A DNA stretch of 64,000 nt, taken from assembly GCF_003173035.1 (NCBI RefSeq), contig NZ_QGLE01000001.1, forward strand, positions 248,001-312,000. The letters run 5' to 3'. The position numbers and the translations under genes are program-made. Source of the DNA: Zavarzinia aquatilis (GTDB lineage Bacteria > Pseudomonadota > Alphaproteobacteria > Zavarziniales > Zavarziniaceae). This document shows positions 35,099-43,836 of this stretch, piece after piece (the first letter of the stretch is position 1; each line of letters begins with the position of its first letter). The notes below the pieces were generated by a model. The model searched no databases. It was not told the DNA's origin and worked only from the letters and a program-made list of their open reading frames with translations.

Positions 35099-35554
35099 AT
35101 GGTTGCCCTGCTTGCCGATCCCCCGCCGGATCCCCCGTTGGCCTCGCGTCTCGAGGCCGCCTTCGCCCGCCAGCCCTTCGTGGCCCTGCTGGGCATTCGC
35201 CTGACCCTGGTCGAGCCGGGCCATGTGGTGATGGAGATGGCGCCCCAGCCGCAGCTGACGCAGCAACTGGGCGCGCTTCATGCCGGGGTGACGACGACGC
35301 TGGCCGATACGGCGGCGGGTTTCGCCGCGATGACCCTGCTGGACGAGGGGGACGATCTCGTCTCGGTCGAATTCAAGGTCAATCTGATGGCGCCGGGGCG
35401 CGGCCGGCATTTTCGCGCCGACGCAAGGGTCCTGAAGGCGGGGCGCACCCTGACCACGGTCGAGGCGCGCGCACAAGCCCTGCAGGACGACGGGCAATGG
35501 ACGGACTATGCCGTCTTTCTCGGCACCATGATCACGGTGCGGCCCAGGGGCTGA
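35099..35554 (+). CDS. PaaI-like hot-dog thioesterase
   Basis: 151 residues, one hot-dog domain. GALHAGVTTTLADTAAGFAA is the PaaI/YdiI active-site segment with catalytic Asp/Glu partners, followed by VEFKVNLMAPGRG. It hydrolyses acyl- or aryl-CoA thioesters. It starts at an ATG at 35099 and is divergent from purB. Confidence 0.9.
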   Translation: MVALLADPPPDPPLASRLEAAFARQPFVALLGIRLTLVEPGHVVMEMAPQPQLTQQLGALHAGVTTTLADTAAGFAAMTLLDEGDDLVSVEFKVNLMAPGRGRHFRADARVLKAGRTLTTVEARAQALQDDGQWTDYAVFLGTMITVRPRG

Positions 35555-35578
35555 CGCCCCCGGGACTTGCCCCTGACC

Positions 35579-35752
35579 TTAGTGACGATGATGGCGGCGG
35601 TGCCGGGCGTGGGCGAAGACGCCACTGCGGTCGAGCGCGCGCAGCGCCATCACCGACAGCACGACCATGATGGCGAGGGCGGCGACATGTTCCATGCCGA
35701 CCCACCAGTGGGTGCCTTCATACCAGCCCGTGGGCAGAGCGTTCATGTCCAT
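35579..35752 (-). CDS. Small single-span membrane protein with His/Arg-rich tail
   Basis: 57 residues from ATG 35752 (or 55 from 35746). One hydrophobic helix (VAALAIMVVLSVMAL) follows a Trp-rich segment (WYEGTHWWVGMEH). The C-terminus ends HARHRRHHRH. The organised composition suggests a real gene. The tail could bind a metal or simply act as a positive anchor; no family is recognised. Confidence 0.5.
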   Translation of the reverse strand: MDMNALPTGWYEGTHWWVGMEHVAALAIMVVLSVMALRALDRSGVFAHARHRRHHRH

Positions 35753-35883
35753 CAGCGTAGCTCCGATACATTCGTGACAACCATTGGACGGCAAAAAGCT
35801 TAACCGCGCATTGATCTTCCTCACACATCGGGGGCGGAAGGGGCGGCTTCAAGATCGCCGCTTCCACCGCATGGCGGCCATTC

Positions 35884-38800
35884 TCAGCGCGCGAGGAAAT
35901 AGCGCCCGCCGTCGCCCCGCAGCTGGCCGTGGATCGTCATCACCTCCAGCAACTCCGCCACCCGCGCGCGCCGGCCCCGGCCGCCGGTGAAGCCCGCCGA
36001 CAATGTGTCGACGGAAACCGGCGCGCCGTGGCGATGCAGGGCATCATGCACCAGGCGGATCTGGTCGGGCAGGCGCCCGGGCCAGGGGGGCAGGGGACCG
36101 GTGGGCAGGGGGGCGGCGGCCAGCGGAACCTCGATGCCGGCTTCCACCTGTTCGGCCGCCCCGCCTTCGGCGAAACGCGGACGCTGGAATTCGGGCCGCA
36201 GCCAGCGCACCTCGCCGCGCCGCTCTTCCACCTGCCGCGCGCCGTTCAGCGCGATGAGCCGCTCGAGGATGTCGGCTTCGTCCAGCGCGGCGGGCCAGCC
36301 ATAGGCCTCGGCGACCGCGCCGTCGATCTCGTCGTGCAGCTGTCGCAGGATGGAGACGAGGCCGGCCTCGTGCACCGCCCGCTCCTGCGCCGTCAGCGGC
36401 TCTGCCCCCGGATCGGCGTCGAGGGCGCGCAGCCGATCCAGCTGATTGTAAAGCCCGGTCATGGTCAGGCCGGGATGGGCCGCCAGACGCTCCTTGCGGA
36501 AGGCATCCAGCCGCTCGCCGAGCGAGCGCAGGCGCGTCCGCGCGGCGGCGCTCAACACGGGAAAGGGGAAGGGGTCGAAGCAGCGGGTCTTGTTGTAACG
36601 GGGATCGTTGCCGACTCCCATACGTCCTCCCGCGGCAAGCGCCCAGACGACATGAATGCGGGAGGACAGAATGGCCAACACCTCGCCTTCGGCGAGCGCG
36701 ATGGCGACCACCATATTGTCCGGCAGGATTTGGTGGTCCAGGAAAACGAAGGTCCGATGCTTCGCCGTCTCCACCGTGGCGATGTAGCGGGGAAGCGAGG
36801 CCAAGGCCTCGCGCAGATCGCCGCGCGGCTTGCCGAACAACCACCATTTGTCGGCGTAGGCGGCACTGTCCTTGGAGGCTTCGCGCTTGGCTTCTCTTTC
36901 GGGGCGGACGCGGTCGAGCAGCCTTTGATAAACGGCCGGGAATCTCGTCCGGACCTGATCGGCTGTCAGGCCGAACAGGTCGATTACCATAACGCCCCGA
37001 GGTGTCGCGGTGAGATCCCTGCCGTTGCGATAGGGGCGGATGTGGTGCTCCAGCCCGGGCACGGTGCCGAGGCCGAGGCGCGCGGCGGCCTCGTCTGGGG
37101 TGACGATGAAACCGGCACCATGGAGTTTCACACCCGGGCTGCACAGGCCCTGGCTGGCGCGCAGGGGCAGAGCCCTCGACAGGTCGGCGCCGATGGAGAG
37201 GTTGGCCCTGATCGCGCCCCGCCGCTCGGTCAAGTTCACCTGCGGCTTGTCGGTGGCGAGGTCGTTTTCCGCCGACACGGTCATCAGCCGTCCCGCCTCG
37301 GCGCCGGGGCCGGCGACGGTCATGGCGATGCGGACGGCGGCCTTGTCGGCGCTCTTCAGCCACGGGTGATCGGCGATGGCATAGAGCAGGGAAAGGGCCG
37401 GACGGGCGGCCATGTGATGCTCGATCACCCGGCGCGAGAAGGTCTGGGTGATCGAATTGGTGGTGATGAAGCCGAAGCGGCGGATGCGCCCGGCGCGCAG
37501 CAATTCGGCCGCGTGATCCCAGAACTGCATGACGAAATCGGCGCCGCCGGGGACATGGGGCCGTACCGCCCAGCAGGCTTCGGCGTAACCGTCGCCGAGT
37601 TCGGCGCGCATGTCCTTGCCGGCGATGAAGGGCGGATTGCCGATGACGAATTCCGCCTCGGGCCAGATCGCCGGGCGCGGCCGCAGGTATTGTTCGAGGG
37701 GAACGCGGGCGGTTTCGTCCGGTACCTCCTGTCCGATCAGGGGATCGGCACGCATCGTGCGGCCGTCCCAACGGCTGCGCGGCCGGCCGTCGCCGTCCAG
37801 CACCGGCACCCTGCCGTCGTGACGCAGGATGGCGTCCTGATGGCGGATATTGTCGAAGGCGCGCAGGATCGGCTCCTCGATGTCGCTGCGGCCACCGGTC
37901 CTGATCTGCCACTTGATGTAACCGATCCAGAGCACGAGGTCGGCGATCTGCACCGCCCTTGGATTGAGGTCGAGGCCGAGGAACTGGTGCGGATCGACCA
38001 TGCGGTCCGACAGGTCGAGCATTTCCTGCGTGTCGCCGAGGTGCAGCAGGTAATCGAGAATTTCCCCTTCGAGGCGCTTCATCAACTCCATCGCGACATA
38101 GAGGAAATTGCCCGTGCCGCAGGCGGGGTCCAGCACCCGGACGGCGCAGAGCGCGCGGTGGAATTCACGCACCGCCGCGACCGCCTCCGCCGACTTACCT
38201 TCGCTGACCAGGGTCTCGGCCAGAGTCTGGACCTGTTGCCAGTCGCGCCTCAGCGGCTCCAGCACGGTCGGGATCACCAGCCGCTCGACATAGGGCCGGG
38301 GGGTGTAATGGGCGCCCAGCCGGTGGCGGTCGCCGGGGTCTAGGGCGCTTTCGAGCAGGGTGCCGAAGATCGCCGGCTCGACCTCGCGCCAGTCACGCGC
38401 GGCGGCGTCGCGCAACTCGCGGATATCCCCGGCGTCGAGATCGAGACCCACGGGGTTGCGGAACAGGCCGCCGTTGAAGCGTTTCACCAGCAGGCGGACC
38501 GAGGCGGCGAAACCGCCCCGGTCCATCGCCCGCCACAGGTCCTCGACCAGCGGGCGGAAATTCGCCGGGGTCGCCTCGGTCTCGGCCAGCAGGCGGGCGA
38601 AAACCCGGTCGGGCAGCAGGCCCGTGTCCTCGGCGAACATGGTGATAAGGCAGCGCATCAGGAATTCGGCGACCGTGCCGGGGGCATGGCCGCGCGCCTC
38701 CAGTCGGCGGGCGACGCGGGCCAGCCGGGCCGCGACCTCGGCCGTTACCTCGGCGGCGTGGCGGGCGGGGTCCAGTTCCTCGGGCGCGCGCCACATCAGG

Positions 38801-39399
38801 CGCAGGCGGGCGCGGATGTCGGGCCGGCGCAGGTCGTCGAGGGCGATGCGGAACTCGCGCCGGTCGGGGAACTGGGCGTAATTCTTGCCTTGACCCGAGA
38901 AGTCGGCATAAAGCTCGATCACATGGCCAACGTCGATGACGGCGAGAATGGGCGGCCAGCCGTGATCGCCGGGCAGGGCCTTGGCGTAATCCTCGGCCTG
39001 CCGGCGGGCGTTCAGCATGGCGCTGTCCCAGCCCCGCGTGCCGCGCCAGGCGGTGCCGCGCCGTGCGGTCGCCGTCGCGCCAGGGTCGGCCGCCATGGCC
39101 TGCCGCTTCGCGCTCTGCTTGCCCTCGATCACGAAACAGCCGCGCTTGTAGAGGTCGATGAAACCGGGCGTGTGGCTGCCATCCGGGTGATGGAAGGTCA
39201 CCGGGCGCTCGAAAACATAGTCGTTCAGGCGGTTGTCGGCACGAAAGGGCTGGGGCCGGGGCAGGTCCAGCAGGTCGCAGAGGTCGCGCACGAAACTCTG
39301 GAAATTGGCGCGCTCGCCGCCGCCGGAGTCGCCCCAGGCCGCGATGAAGGCTTCGATCCGGGCTGCCCCCGCATCGCTCGACAGTTCGTCCACGCCCAT
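35884..39399 (-). CDS. Single-chain restriction-modification enzyme, MmeI/type IIL-like
   Basis: 1171 residues. The N-terminal region has a PD-(D/E)xK-type nuclease site: Asp 82 (GFIDLY), then Glu 92-x-Lys 94 (FVIEGKQS). A helical spacer leads to the adenine methyltransferase: GAHYTP (362-367), DPACGTGNF (motif I, from 424) and GNPPF (motif IV, 587-591), continuing FIAGKDMRAELGDGY as in MmeI relatives. The C-terminal 500 residues should hold the target recognition domain. One polypeptide would both cut and protect. No separate methylase or endonuclease lies nearby. Confidence 0.82.
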   Translation of the reverse strand: MGVDELSSDAGAARIEAFIAAWGDSGGGERANFQSFVRDLCDLLDLPRPQPFRADNRLNDYVFERPVTFHHPDGSHTPGFIDLYKRGCFVIEGKQSAKRQAMAADPGATATARRGTAWRGTRGWDSAMLNARRQAEDYAKALPGDHGWPPILAVIDVGHVIELYADFSGQGKNYAQFPDRREFRIALDDLRRPDIRARLRLMWRAPEELDPARHAAEVTAEVAARLARVARRLEARGHAPGTVAEFLMRCLITMFAEDTGLLPDRVFARLLAETEATPANFRPLVEDLWRAMDRGGFAASVRLLVKRFNGGLFRNPVGLDLDAGDIRELRDAAARDWREVEPAIFGTLLESALDPGDRHRLGAHYTPRPYVERLVIPTVLEPLRRDWQQVQTLAETLVSEGKSAEAVAAVREFHRALCAVRVLDPACGTGNFLYVAMELMKRLEGEILDYLLHLGDTQEMLDLSDRMVDPHQFLGLDLNPRAVQIADLVLWIGYIKWQIRTGGRSDIEEPILRAFDNIRHQDAILRHDGRVPVLDGDGRPRSRWDGRTMRADPLIGQEVPDETARVPLEQYLRPRPAIWPEAEFVIGNPPFIAGKDMRAELGDGYAEACWAVRPHVPGGADFVMQFWDHAAELLRAGRIRRFGFITTNSITQTFSRRVIEHHMAARPALSLLYAIADHPWLKSADKAAVRIAMTVAGPGAEAGRLMTVSAENDLATDKPQVNLTERRGAIRANLSIGADLSRALPLRASQGLCSPGVKLHGAGFIVTPDEAAARLGLGTVPGLEHHIRPYRNGRDLTATPRGVMVIDLFGLTADQVRTRFPAVYQRLLDRVRPEREAKREASKDSAAYADKWWLFGKPRGDLREALASLPRYIATVETAKHRTFVFLDHQILPDNMVVAIALAEGEVLAILSSRIHVVWALAAGGRMGVGNDPRYNKTRCFDPFPFPVLSAAARTRLRSLGERLDAFRKERLAAHPGLTMTGLYNQLDRLRALDADPGAEPLTAQERAVHEAGLVSILRQLHDEIDGAVAEAYGWPAALDEADILERLIALNGARQVEERRGEVRWLRPEFQRPRFAEGGAAEQVEAGIEVPLAAAPLPTGPLPPWPGRLPDQIRLVHDALHRHGAPVSVDTLSAGFTGGRGRRARVAELLEVMTIHGQLRGDGGRYFLAR

Positions 39400-39486
39400 C
39401 CCCCCGGTTGTGTCGCCCGGGAGATAATCAGAAGATGTATTTTATGATTCTGCAACCTTAGAGAATCGTTGCGCGTGCCGATGCGA

Positions 39487-40218
39487 TCACAGCAATCCGA
39501 GGCTCTTGAAGCTGGCGTGGCCCTGACGGCCGATGACCAGATGGTCGTGCAGGCCGATGCCGACGGCTTTCAATGCGGTGGCGAGGTCGCGGGTCATGTC
39601 GATGTCGGCCCGGCTCGGCGCCGGGTCGCCCGACGGGTGGTTGTGCACGAGGATGACCGCCGAGGCGGCATGGTCGAGGGCGCGTTTCACCACTTCGCGG
39701 ATATAGAGCGGCGACTGGTCGACCGTGCCCTTGCCGTGACCTTCATCCGCGATCAGGACATTCTTGCGGTCGAGGAAGAGCACGCGGGTCTCCTCCCGGC
39801 TCTCGCGGGCGAGGCGGGCGCGGCAATAGTCGAGCAGGGCGTTCCACGACGAGATGACGGGCCTCTGCATCACCTCGGCGGCGAGCAGGCGCAGCGCCGC
39901 CTCGCGCACGGTCTTCAGGGCGATGGCCGCGACCTCGCCCAGGCCCTCCTGCGCCTCGATCTGGTCGAGGGGGGCGGAGATCAGATTGGCGAAAGTGCCG
40001 AAGCGGGCCAGCAGATCCTTGGCCAGCGGCTTCACGTCGCGCCGGGGAATCGCGAGCGCCAGCAGGAGTTCGAGGATTTCGTAATCCGGCATTCCTTGCC
40101 CGCCCGTCTCGCGGAAACGGGCGCGCAGGCGGGCGCGATGGCCATGGTAATGGGGCGCGGCCTCGGCCACCGGCGCCTCTTGCAGCAGGTCCTTCTGGCG
40201 GTCGGACTCAGACGGCAT
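39487..40218 (-). CDS. radC: RadC family protein with JAB/MPN domain
   Basis: 243 residues. The N-terminal helix-hairpin-helix part (FGTFANLISAPLDQIEAQEGLGEVAAIALK) leads to a JAMM metalloprotease-like domain with HNHPSGDPAPSRAD, which holds the zinc ligands. The old link to DNA repair is not supported; the biochemical role is open. Its ATG overlaps the end of map by 11 bases, so it is the last gene of the MBL-sfsA-map-radC operon. Confidence 0.92.
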   Translation of the reverse strand: MPSESDRQKDLLQEAPVAEAAPHYHGHRARLRARFRETGGQGMPDYEILELLLALAIPRRDVKPLAKDLLARFGTFANLISAPLDQIEAQEGLGEVAAIALKTVREAALRLLAAEVMQRPVISSWNALLDYCRARLARESREETRVLFLDRKNVLIADEGHGKGTVDQSPLYIREVVKRALDHAASAVILVHNHPSGDPAPSRADIDMTRDLATALKAVGIGLHDHLVIGRQGHASFKSLGLL

Positions 40219-41056
40219 AGGGCGGCTTGGTGTAACCGGCGGGGGAGAGGGTGAAAATCTCGACCCCGGTCTCGGTCACGCCCACCGCGTGCTCGAACTG
40301 GGCGGAGAGCGAGCGGTCGCGGGTGACCGCGGTCCAGCCGTCGCTCAGCATCCGGACGTCCGGCTTGCCGATGTTGATCATCGGCTCGATGGTGAAGAAC
40401 ATGCCGGCCTCGATCTTCTGGCCGGTGCCGGGCTTGCCGTAGTGCAGGACGTTGGGCGCGTCGTGGAACACCCGGCCCAGGCCATGGCCGCAAAAGTCGC
40501 GCACGACCGACAGACCGAAACCCTCGGCATAGGTCTGGATGGCGGCGCCGATGTCGCCGAAGGTGGCGCCGGGCTTCACCGCCTCGATCCCGCGCATCAT
40601 GGCTTCATAGGTGACATCGACCAGGCGGCGCGCCTTCAGCGGCACATTGCCGACCAGATAGGTGCGGTTGGTGTCGCCATGCCAGCCATCGAGGATGACG
40701 GTGACGTCGATGTTCAGGATGTCGCCATCCTTGCAGATCTTGTCGCCCGGGATGCCGTGGCAGATCACATGATTGAGCGAGGTGCAGATCGAACCCGGAA
40801 AGCCCCGGTAATTATAGGGCGCCGGCCAGGCGCCGTGATCGAGGATGAATTCCCGGGCGAGGTCGTCGAGCCTTCGGGTGGATACGCCGGGCTTTACCTC
40901 GGGCGTCAGCATGTCGAGGCAGGCGGCGCCCAGCCGGCCGGCCGCGCGCATCCCGTCGAAATCCGCCGCGCCATGAATCTTGATCTTGTCCGTGCGCCGG
41001 TGGGCGTAGGCGTCTTCTTCTTCGTCGCGGGCCTTGGCCTCGGTGGTCCTGTTCAT
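40208..41056 (-). CDS. map: Type I methionine aminopeptidase
   Basis: 282 residues. Removes the initiator Met from nascent proteins. NIDVTVILDGWHGDTNRTY carries the two metal-binding Asp residues, CGHGLGRVFHDAP a metal His, and FTIEPMI with SAQFEHAVGVTETG the two Glu ligands. A charged N-terminal extension of about 25 residues (KARDEEEDAYAHRR) precedes the core. It starts two bases after the sfsA stop. Confidence 0.97.
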   Translation of the reverse strand: MNRTTEAKARDEEEDAYAHRRTDKIKIHGAADFDGMRAAGRLGAACLDMLTPEVKPGVSTRRLDDLAREFILDHGAWPAPYNYRGFPGSICTSLNHVICHGIPGDKICKDGDILNIDVTVILDGWHGDTNRTYLVGNVPLKARRLVDVTYEAMMRGIEAVKPGATFGDIGAAIQTYAEGFGLSVVRDFCGHGLGRVFHDAPNVLHYGKPGTGQKIEAGMFFTIEPMINIGKPDVRMLSDGWTAVTRDRSLSAQFEHAVGVTETGVEIFTLSPAGYTKPPYAV

Positions 41057-41058
41057 TG

Positions 41059-41757
41059 TCAATCCGCCATGGGAACCGGTCTGCCGAGGGTAATGCCCGC
41101 CGGTGTGACGGTGCAAGCATGGCACAGGGCCAGCAGGCCCCGCGCCCGTGCTTTTTGGAAGGCTTCCACATAGGCGGGGTCGATATCGGCGGCGGGAGCG
41201 AAGGCGGCAGCGTCGTTCCGCTGCACGAGATAGAGCAGGACGGCGCGGTGGCCCCTGTCGATCTCGGCGACGAGTTCGCCCAGATGTTTGGTGCCCCGGG
41301 CGGTCACGCTGTCGGGAAATTCGGCAAGGCCCGGGCGACGCGACAGGGTCACGCTCTTCACTTCGAGGAAACAGCGCCCCGGGCCCTCCAGCAGGAAGTC
41401 GACCCGGCTGCCGGTGCCATAGGCGACTTCGGCACGGGTGGAGGTGAAACCGGCGAGTTCGGGAATCCGCCCCGCCGCCAGCGCCTCGGCGACCACGGCG
41501 TTGGCATATCCGGTGTCGATGCCGACCAGCGTGTCCGCCGCCTCGACGAGGCGCCACGACCAGCGCAGCTTGCGTTTGGGGTCGTCCGACCGCTCGACGA
41601 AGACCCGGGCGCCCGGCGTGGCGAGGCCGAGCATGGAGCCGGGATTGGCGCAATGGGCGGTGACCGGCTCCGTCTCGCCGTCGATGATCACGTCGGCGAG
41701 GAAACGCTTGTAGCGCCGGACCAGCCGTCCGGGGACGAGGGGCGTGGCGAAATTCAC
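41059..41757 (-). CDS. sfsA: SfsA family DNA-binding/nuclease-like protein
   Basis: 232 residues. RRYKRFLADV, TAHCANPGSMLGL, VDFLLEG..RCFLEVKSVTL and FPDSVTARGTKHL are the SfsA signatures. The LEVKSVTL segment sits in a PD-(D/E)xK-like nuclease fold. In E. coli it was named for maltose gene stimulation; its true activity is unclear. Its ATG overlaps the stop of the MBL gene by four bases. Confidence 0.95.
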   Translation of the reverse strand: MNFATPLVPGRLVRRYKRFLADVIIDGETEPVTAHCANPGSMLGLATPGARVFVERSDDPKRKLRWSWRLVEAADTLVGIDTGYANAVVAEALAAGRIPELAGFTSTRAEVAYGTGSRVDFLLEGPGRCFLEVKSVTLSRRPGLAEFPDSVTARGTKHLGELVAEIDRGHRAVLLYLVQRNDAAAFAPAADIDPAYVEAFQKARARGLLALCHACTVTPAGITLGRPVPMAD

Positions 41758-42584
41758 AAGGGCCGCCCGGCGCAGCAGGCGTCGAATTCATCCGGGTCGT
41801 GGGCGCAGAAAATCCGCACCTCCCGCCCGCGCGACTGGCGCAACTGGCGCAGCCTTTCCTGATTGCGGCGGCGCTCGGCGCCGATCGTGTCGGTCAATTG
41901 CTGGAACAGCCGGATGCCGAGCGGGGCCGTCGGCTCGGCGTCGAGGGAATGGGTGTGGAAATAGGCGTCACCCGCGTGCAGCATCCAGCCGTCCCCGTCG
42001 CGCACCGCGACGCCGCAATGGCCCCGCGTGTGGCCATGCAGCGGGATCAGCAGCACATCGCCTTCGTCGGCGAAGAGGGCGCGGACCCCGGCGAAGCCGA
42101 ACCAGTCCTCCCCCGTCGCATCGTAAAGCTGCCAGGACGGGCCATGGGCCCATTGGCCGGGGATGTAGCGGGATTTCGCCATCATGTCCTTGCGCGCCAT
42201 CGCCGCCTCGTGCTCGCGGGCATGGACATGGACGCGGGCCTTGGGGAAATCGCCGAGGCCGCCCGCGTGGTCGAGATCGAGATGGGTCAGCACGATATGG
42301 CGCACATCGTCGGCGGCAAAGCCGAGGGCCTTTACTTGCGCCAGCGCGGTCTCGGCAGGATCGAGCCGGGGGGCGAGGACGGCGGTGAAGGTGAGGCCAA
42401 GGCGCGAGGGCCGGGCGATATCCCCAGTGCCGAGGCCGGTATCGACCAGGACGAGGCCCTCCGCCGTCTCGATGGCGAGGACATGGCAGACCATGGTGGC
42501 CCGTTCCAGCAGCCCGCCCTTGCCGGTGATGAGAGCGGCGCCACGCGGGCACATGGTGGCGGCATTCAGATGATGGACACGCAT
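41754..42584 (-). CDS. MBL-fold metallo-hydrolase (lactonase-like)
   Basis: 276 residues. LTHLDLDHAGG gives the HxxxDH zinc motif, with further His residues in HGHTRGHCGV, Asp in HAGDAYF and a late AHDPDEF. The layout is like AHL lactonases and related MBL hydrolases, but the substrate is unknown. I chose ATG 42584 over 42614 because MRVHHLN begins the fold. It is the first gene of the MBL-sfsA-map-radC operon. Confidence 0.87.
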   Translation of the reverse strand: MRVHHLNAATMCPRGAALITGKGGLLERATMVCHVLAIETAEGLVLVDTGLGTGDIARPSRLGLTFTAVLAPRLDPAETALAQVKALGFAADDVRHIVLTHLDLDHAGGLGDFPKARVHVHAREHEAAMARKDMMAKSRYIPGQWAHGPSWQLYDATGEDWFGFAGVRALFADEGDVLLIPLHGHTRGHCGVAVRDGDGWMLHAGDAYFHTHSLDAEPTAPLGIRLFQQLTDTIGAERRRNQERLRQLRQSRGREVRIFCAHDPDEFDACCAGRPL

Positions 42585-42636
42585 GGCCGATTCCCTCCCC
42601 GGTCTGTTCGGCACGGGAGCGGCGCTTCTCCATCGT

Positions 42637-42719
42637 TCGTCCCCCCGGCGAAGGCCGGGGTCTTCGTCCGATAAGGGCGCCCATCCCCCGAAAGGTTCCG
42701 GCCTTCGCCGGAACGACGA
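42637..42719. repeat. REP-like repeat pair, copy 5
   Basis: CGTCCCCCCGGCGAAGGCCG with its inverse arm, then GGTTCCGGCCTTCGCCGGAA, form two facing palindromes about 35 bases apart, closed by ACGACG. It lies between the oxygenase cluster end and the MBL gene, both on the minus strand, and may separate the two transcripts. Confidence 0.75.
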
Positions 42720-42785
42720 GGGGGAGGATAGCGAAACGCGGCCCGGATTTCGTGACAGATGATCACGAAGAGGGAAGGCGCGGCG

Positions 42786-43826
42786 TCAGCGGGCGATCTT
42801 CTGGCGCGCTTCCTGACCGAAGGACGACAGGCCGAGGGCGCTTTCCGGCAGTTTCAACGTGCCGGCCTCGATCCGCTTGCGCAGGTAAGTGAAGCTCTGC
42901 GCCGTCTGGGCGTGCAGATGCTCACCCGCAACCAGGGCCGGCCGGACCGGTTCGCCCTCGCGGATGAAGGCGGGCAGGGGCGCGACCCGGGTGTAGTAGT
43001 CGACATTGAAGAACAGCGGGAAGGAGTAACGCTCCTCCTGCACCTTGCGCACCCGGTGGCTGGTCGCGGTGAAGAGGCCGTTGGTCCAGGTTTCCAGCAT
43101 GTCGCCGATATTGACGACGAAGGCGCCGGGCAGGGGCGGAATGTCGATCCATTCGCCGGCACCGTTCATGACCTCGAGCCCCGGTGCCGTCACATGCAGC
43201 AGGGTGAAGCACTCGTAATCCGTATGGGCGCCGATGCCGGTGGCATCGACCGCTTCCGGGTTGAACGGGTAATGGACGAGGCGGAGCTGGCTCGGCGGCT
43301 TGGTGACGAATTCATCGAAGAAGTCGGGCGCCTGGCCCAGCGCCTCCGCGAAACCGTGGAGGAGGTCGCGGCCGACCGACATCACCGCATCGTAATAGGC
43401 GCCGACACGTGTCCGGAAGCCCGGCAGTTCGGGCCACTGGTTCGGCCCGAGCATCGGATTGCCGGCGACATAATCCGCGTCGTCCGCTGGCAGATCCTCG
43501 GCGAGGTCATAGGCTTCCTTCAGGTCCTTGGAGGCACCGTAGAAGACTTCCTCGCCCACCGGGACATAGCCGCGGTGATTGGTCGACTGGCCGATATAGA
43601 CCTTCATCTTCTCGTCGACCGGGCGGGCGAAGAATTCCGTCGCCGCCGCCACGAGATCGTCGAACAGCGACGGCGCCATGCCGTGGCCGGTGACATAGAG
43701 AAAGCCGATGTTCCGCGCGGCATCGCCGAGTTCGGCGGCGACCCGCGCCCGGGCGACCGGGTCGGTGCCGCGCAGGGCGGAAATATCGACGATGGGCAGG
43801 CTGGTGAAAGCGTTGGTCTTGGACAT
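42786..43826 (-). CDS. Isopenicillin N synthase-like Fe(II)/2-oxoglutarate oxygenase A
   Basis: 346 residues. The N-terminal DIOX_N part (LPIVDISALRG...GFLYVTGHGM) leads to the jelly-roll core. Fe ligands are His 201 and Asp 203 (GAHTDYE) and His 257 (ATSHRV); the 2-oxoglutarate-binding pair is Arg 266 and Ser 268 (ERYSFP). GPNQWPELPGF and NHRGYVPVGEE are shared with its neighbour. It is a close paralogue of oxygenase B and starts 11 bases after its stop. The substrate is unknown. Confidence 0.9.
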   Translation of the reverse strand: MSKTNAFTSLPIVDISALRGTDPVARARVAAELGDAARNIGFLYVTGHGMAPSLFDDLVAAATEFFARPVDEKMKVYIGQSTNHRGYVPVGEEVFYGASKDLKEAYDLAEDLPADDADYVAGNPMLGPNQWPELPGFRTRVGAYYDAVMSVGRDLLHGFAEALGQAPDFFDEFVTKPPSQLRLVHYPFNPEAVDATGIGAHTDYECFTLLHVTAPGLEVMNGAGEWIDIPPLPGAFVVNIGDMLETWTNGLFTATSHRVRKVQEERYSFPLFFNVDYYTRVAPLPAFIREGEPVRPALVAGEHLHAQTAQSFTYLRKRIEAGTLKLPESALGLSSFGQEARQKIAR

Positions 43827-43836
43827 GATCGTAACC

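Noticed and set aside
35929-38343. An 804-codon plus-strand frame opposite the restriction-modification gene
   Set aside because: It is an antisense shadow: rich in Gly, Arg, Asp and His with no domain, while the minus strand holds intact methyltransferase motifs.
35884-40218. A defence island (BREX, DISARM) around the large methyltransferase and radC
   Set aside because: No pglZ, brxC, drmA or similar gene is present; radC belongs to the map-sfsA operon.
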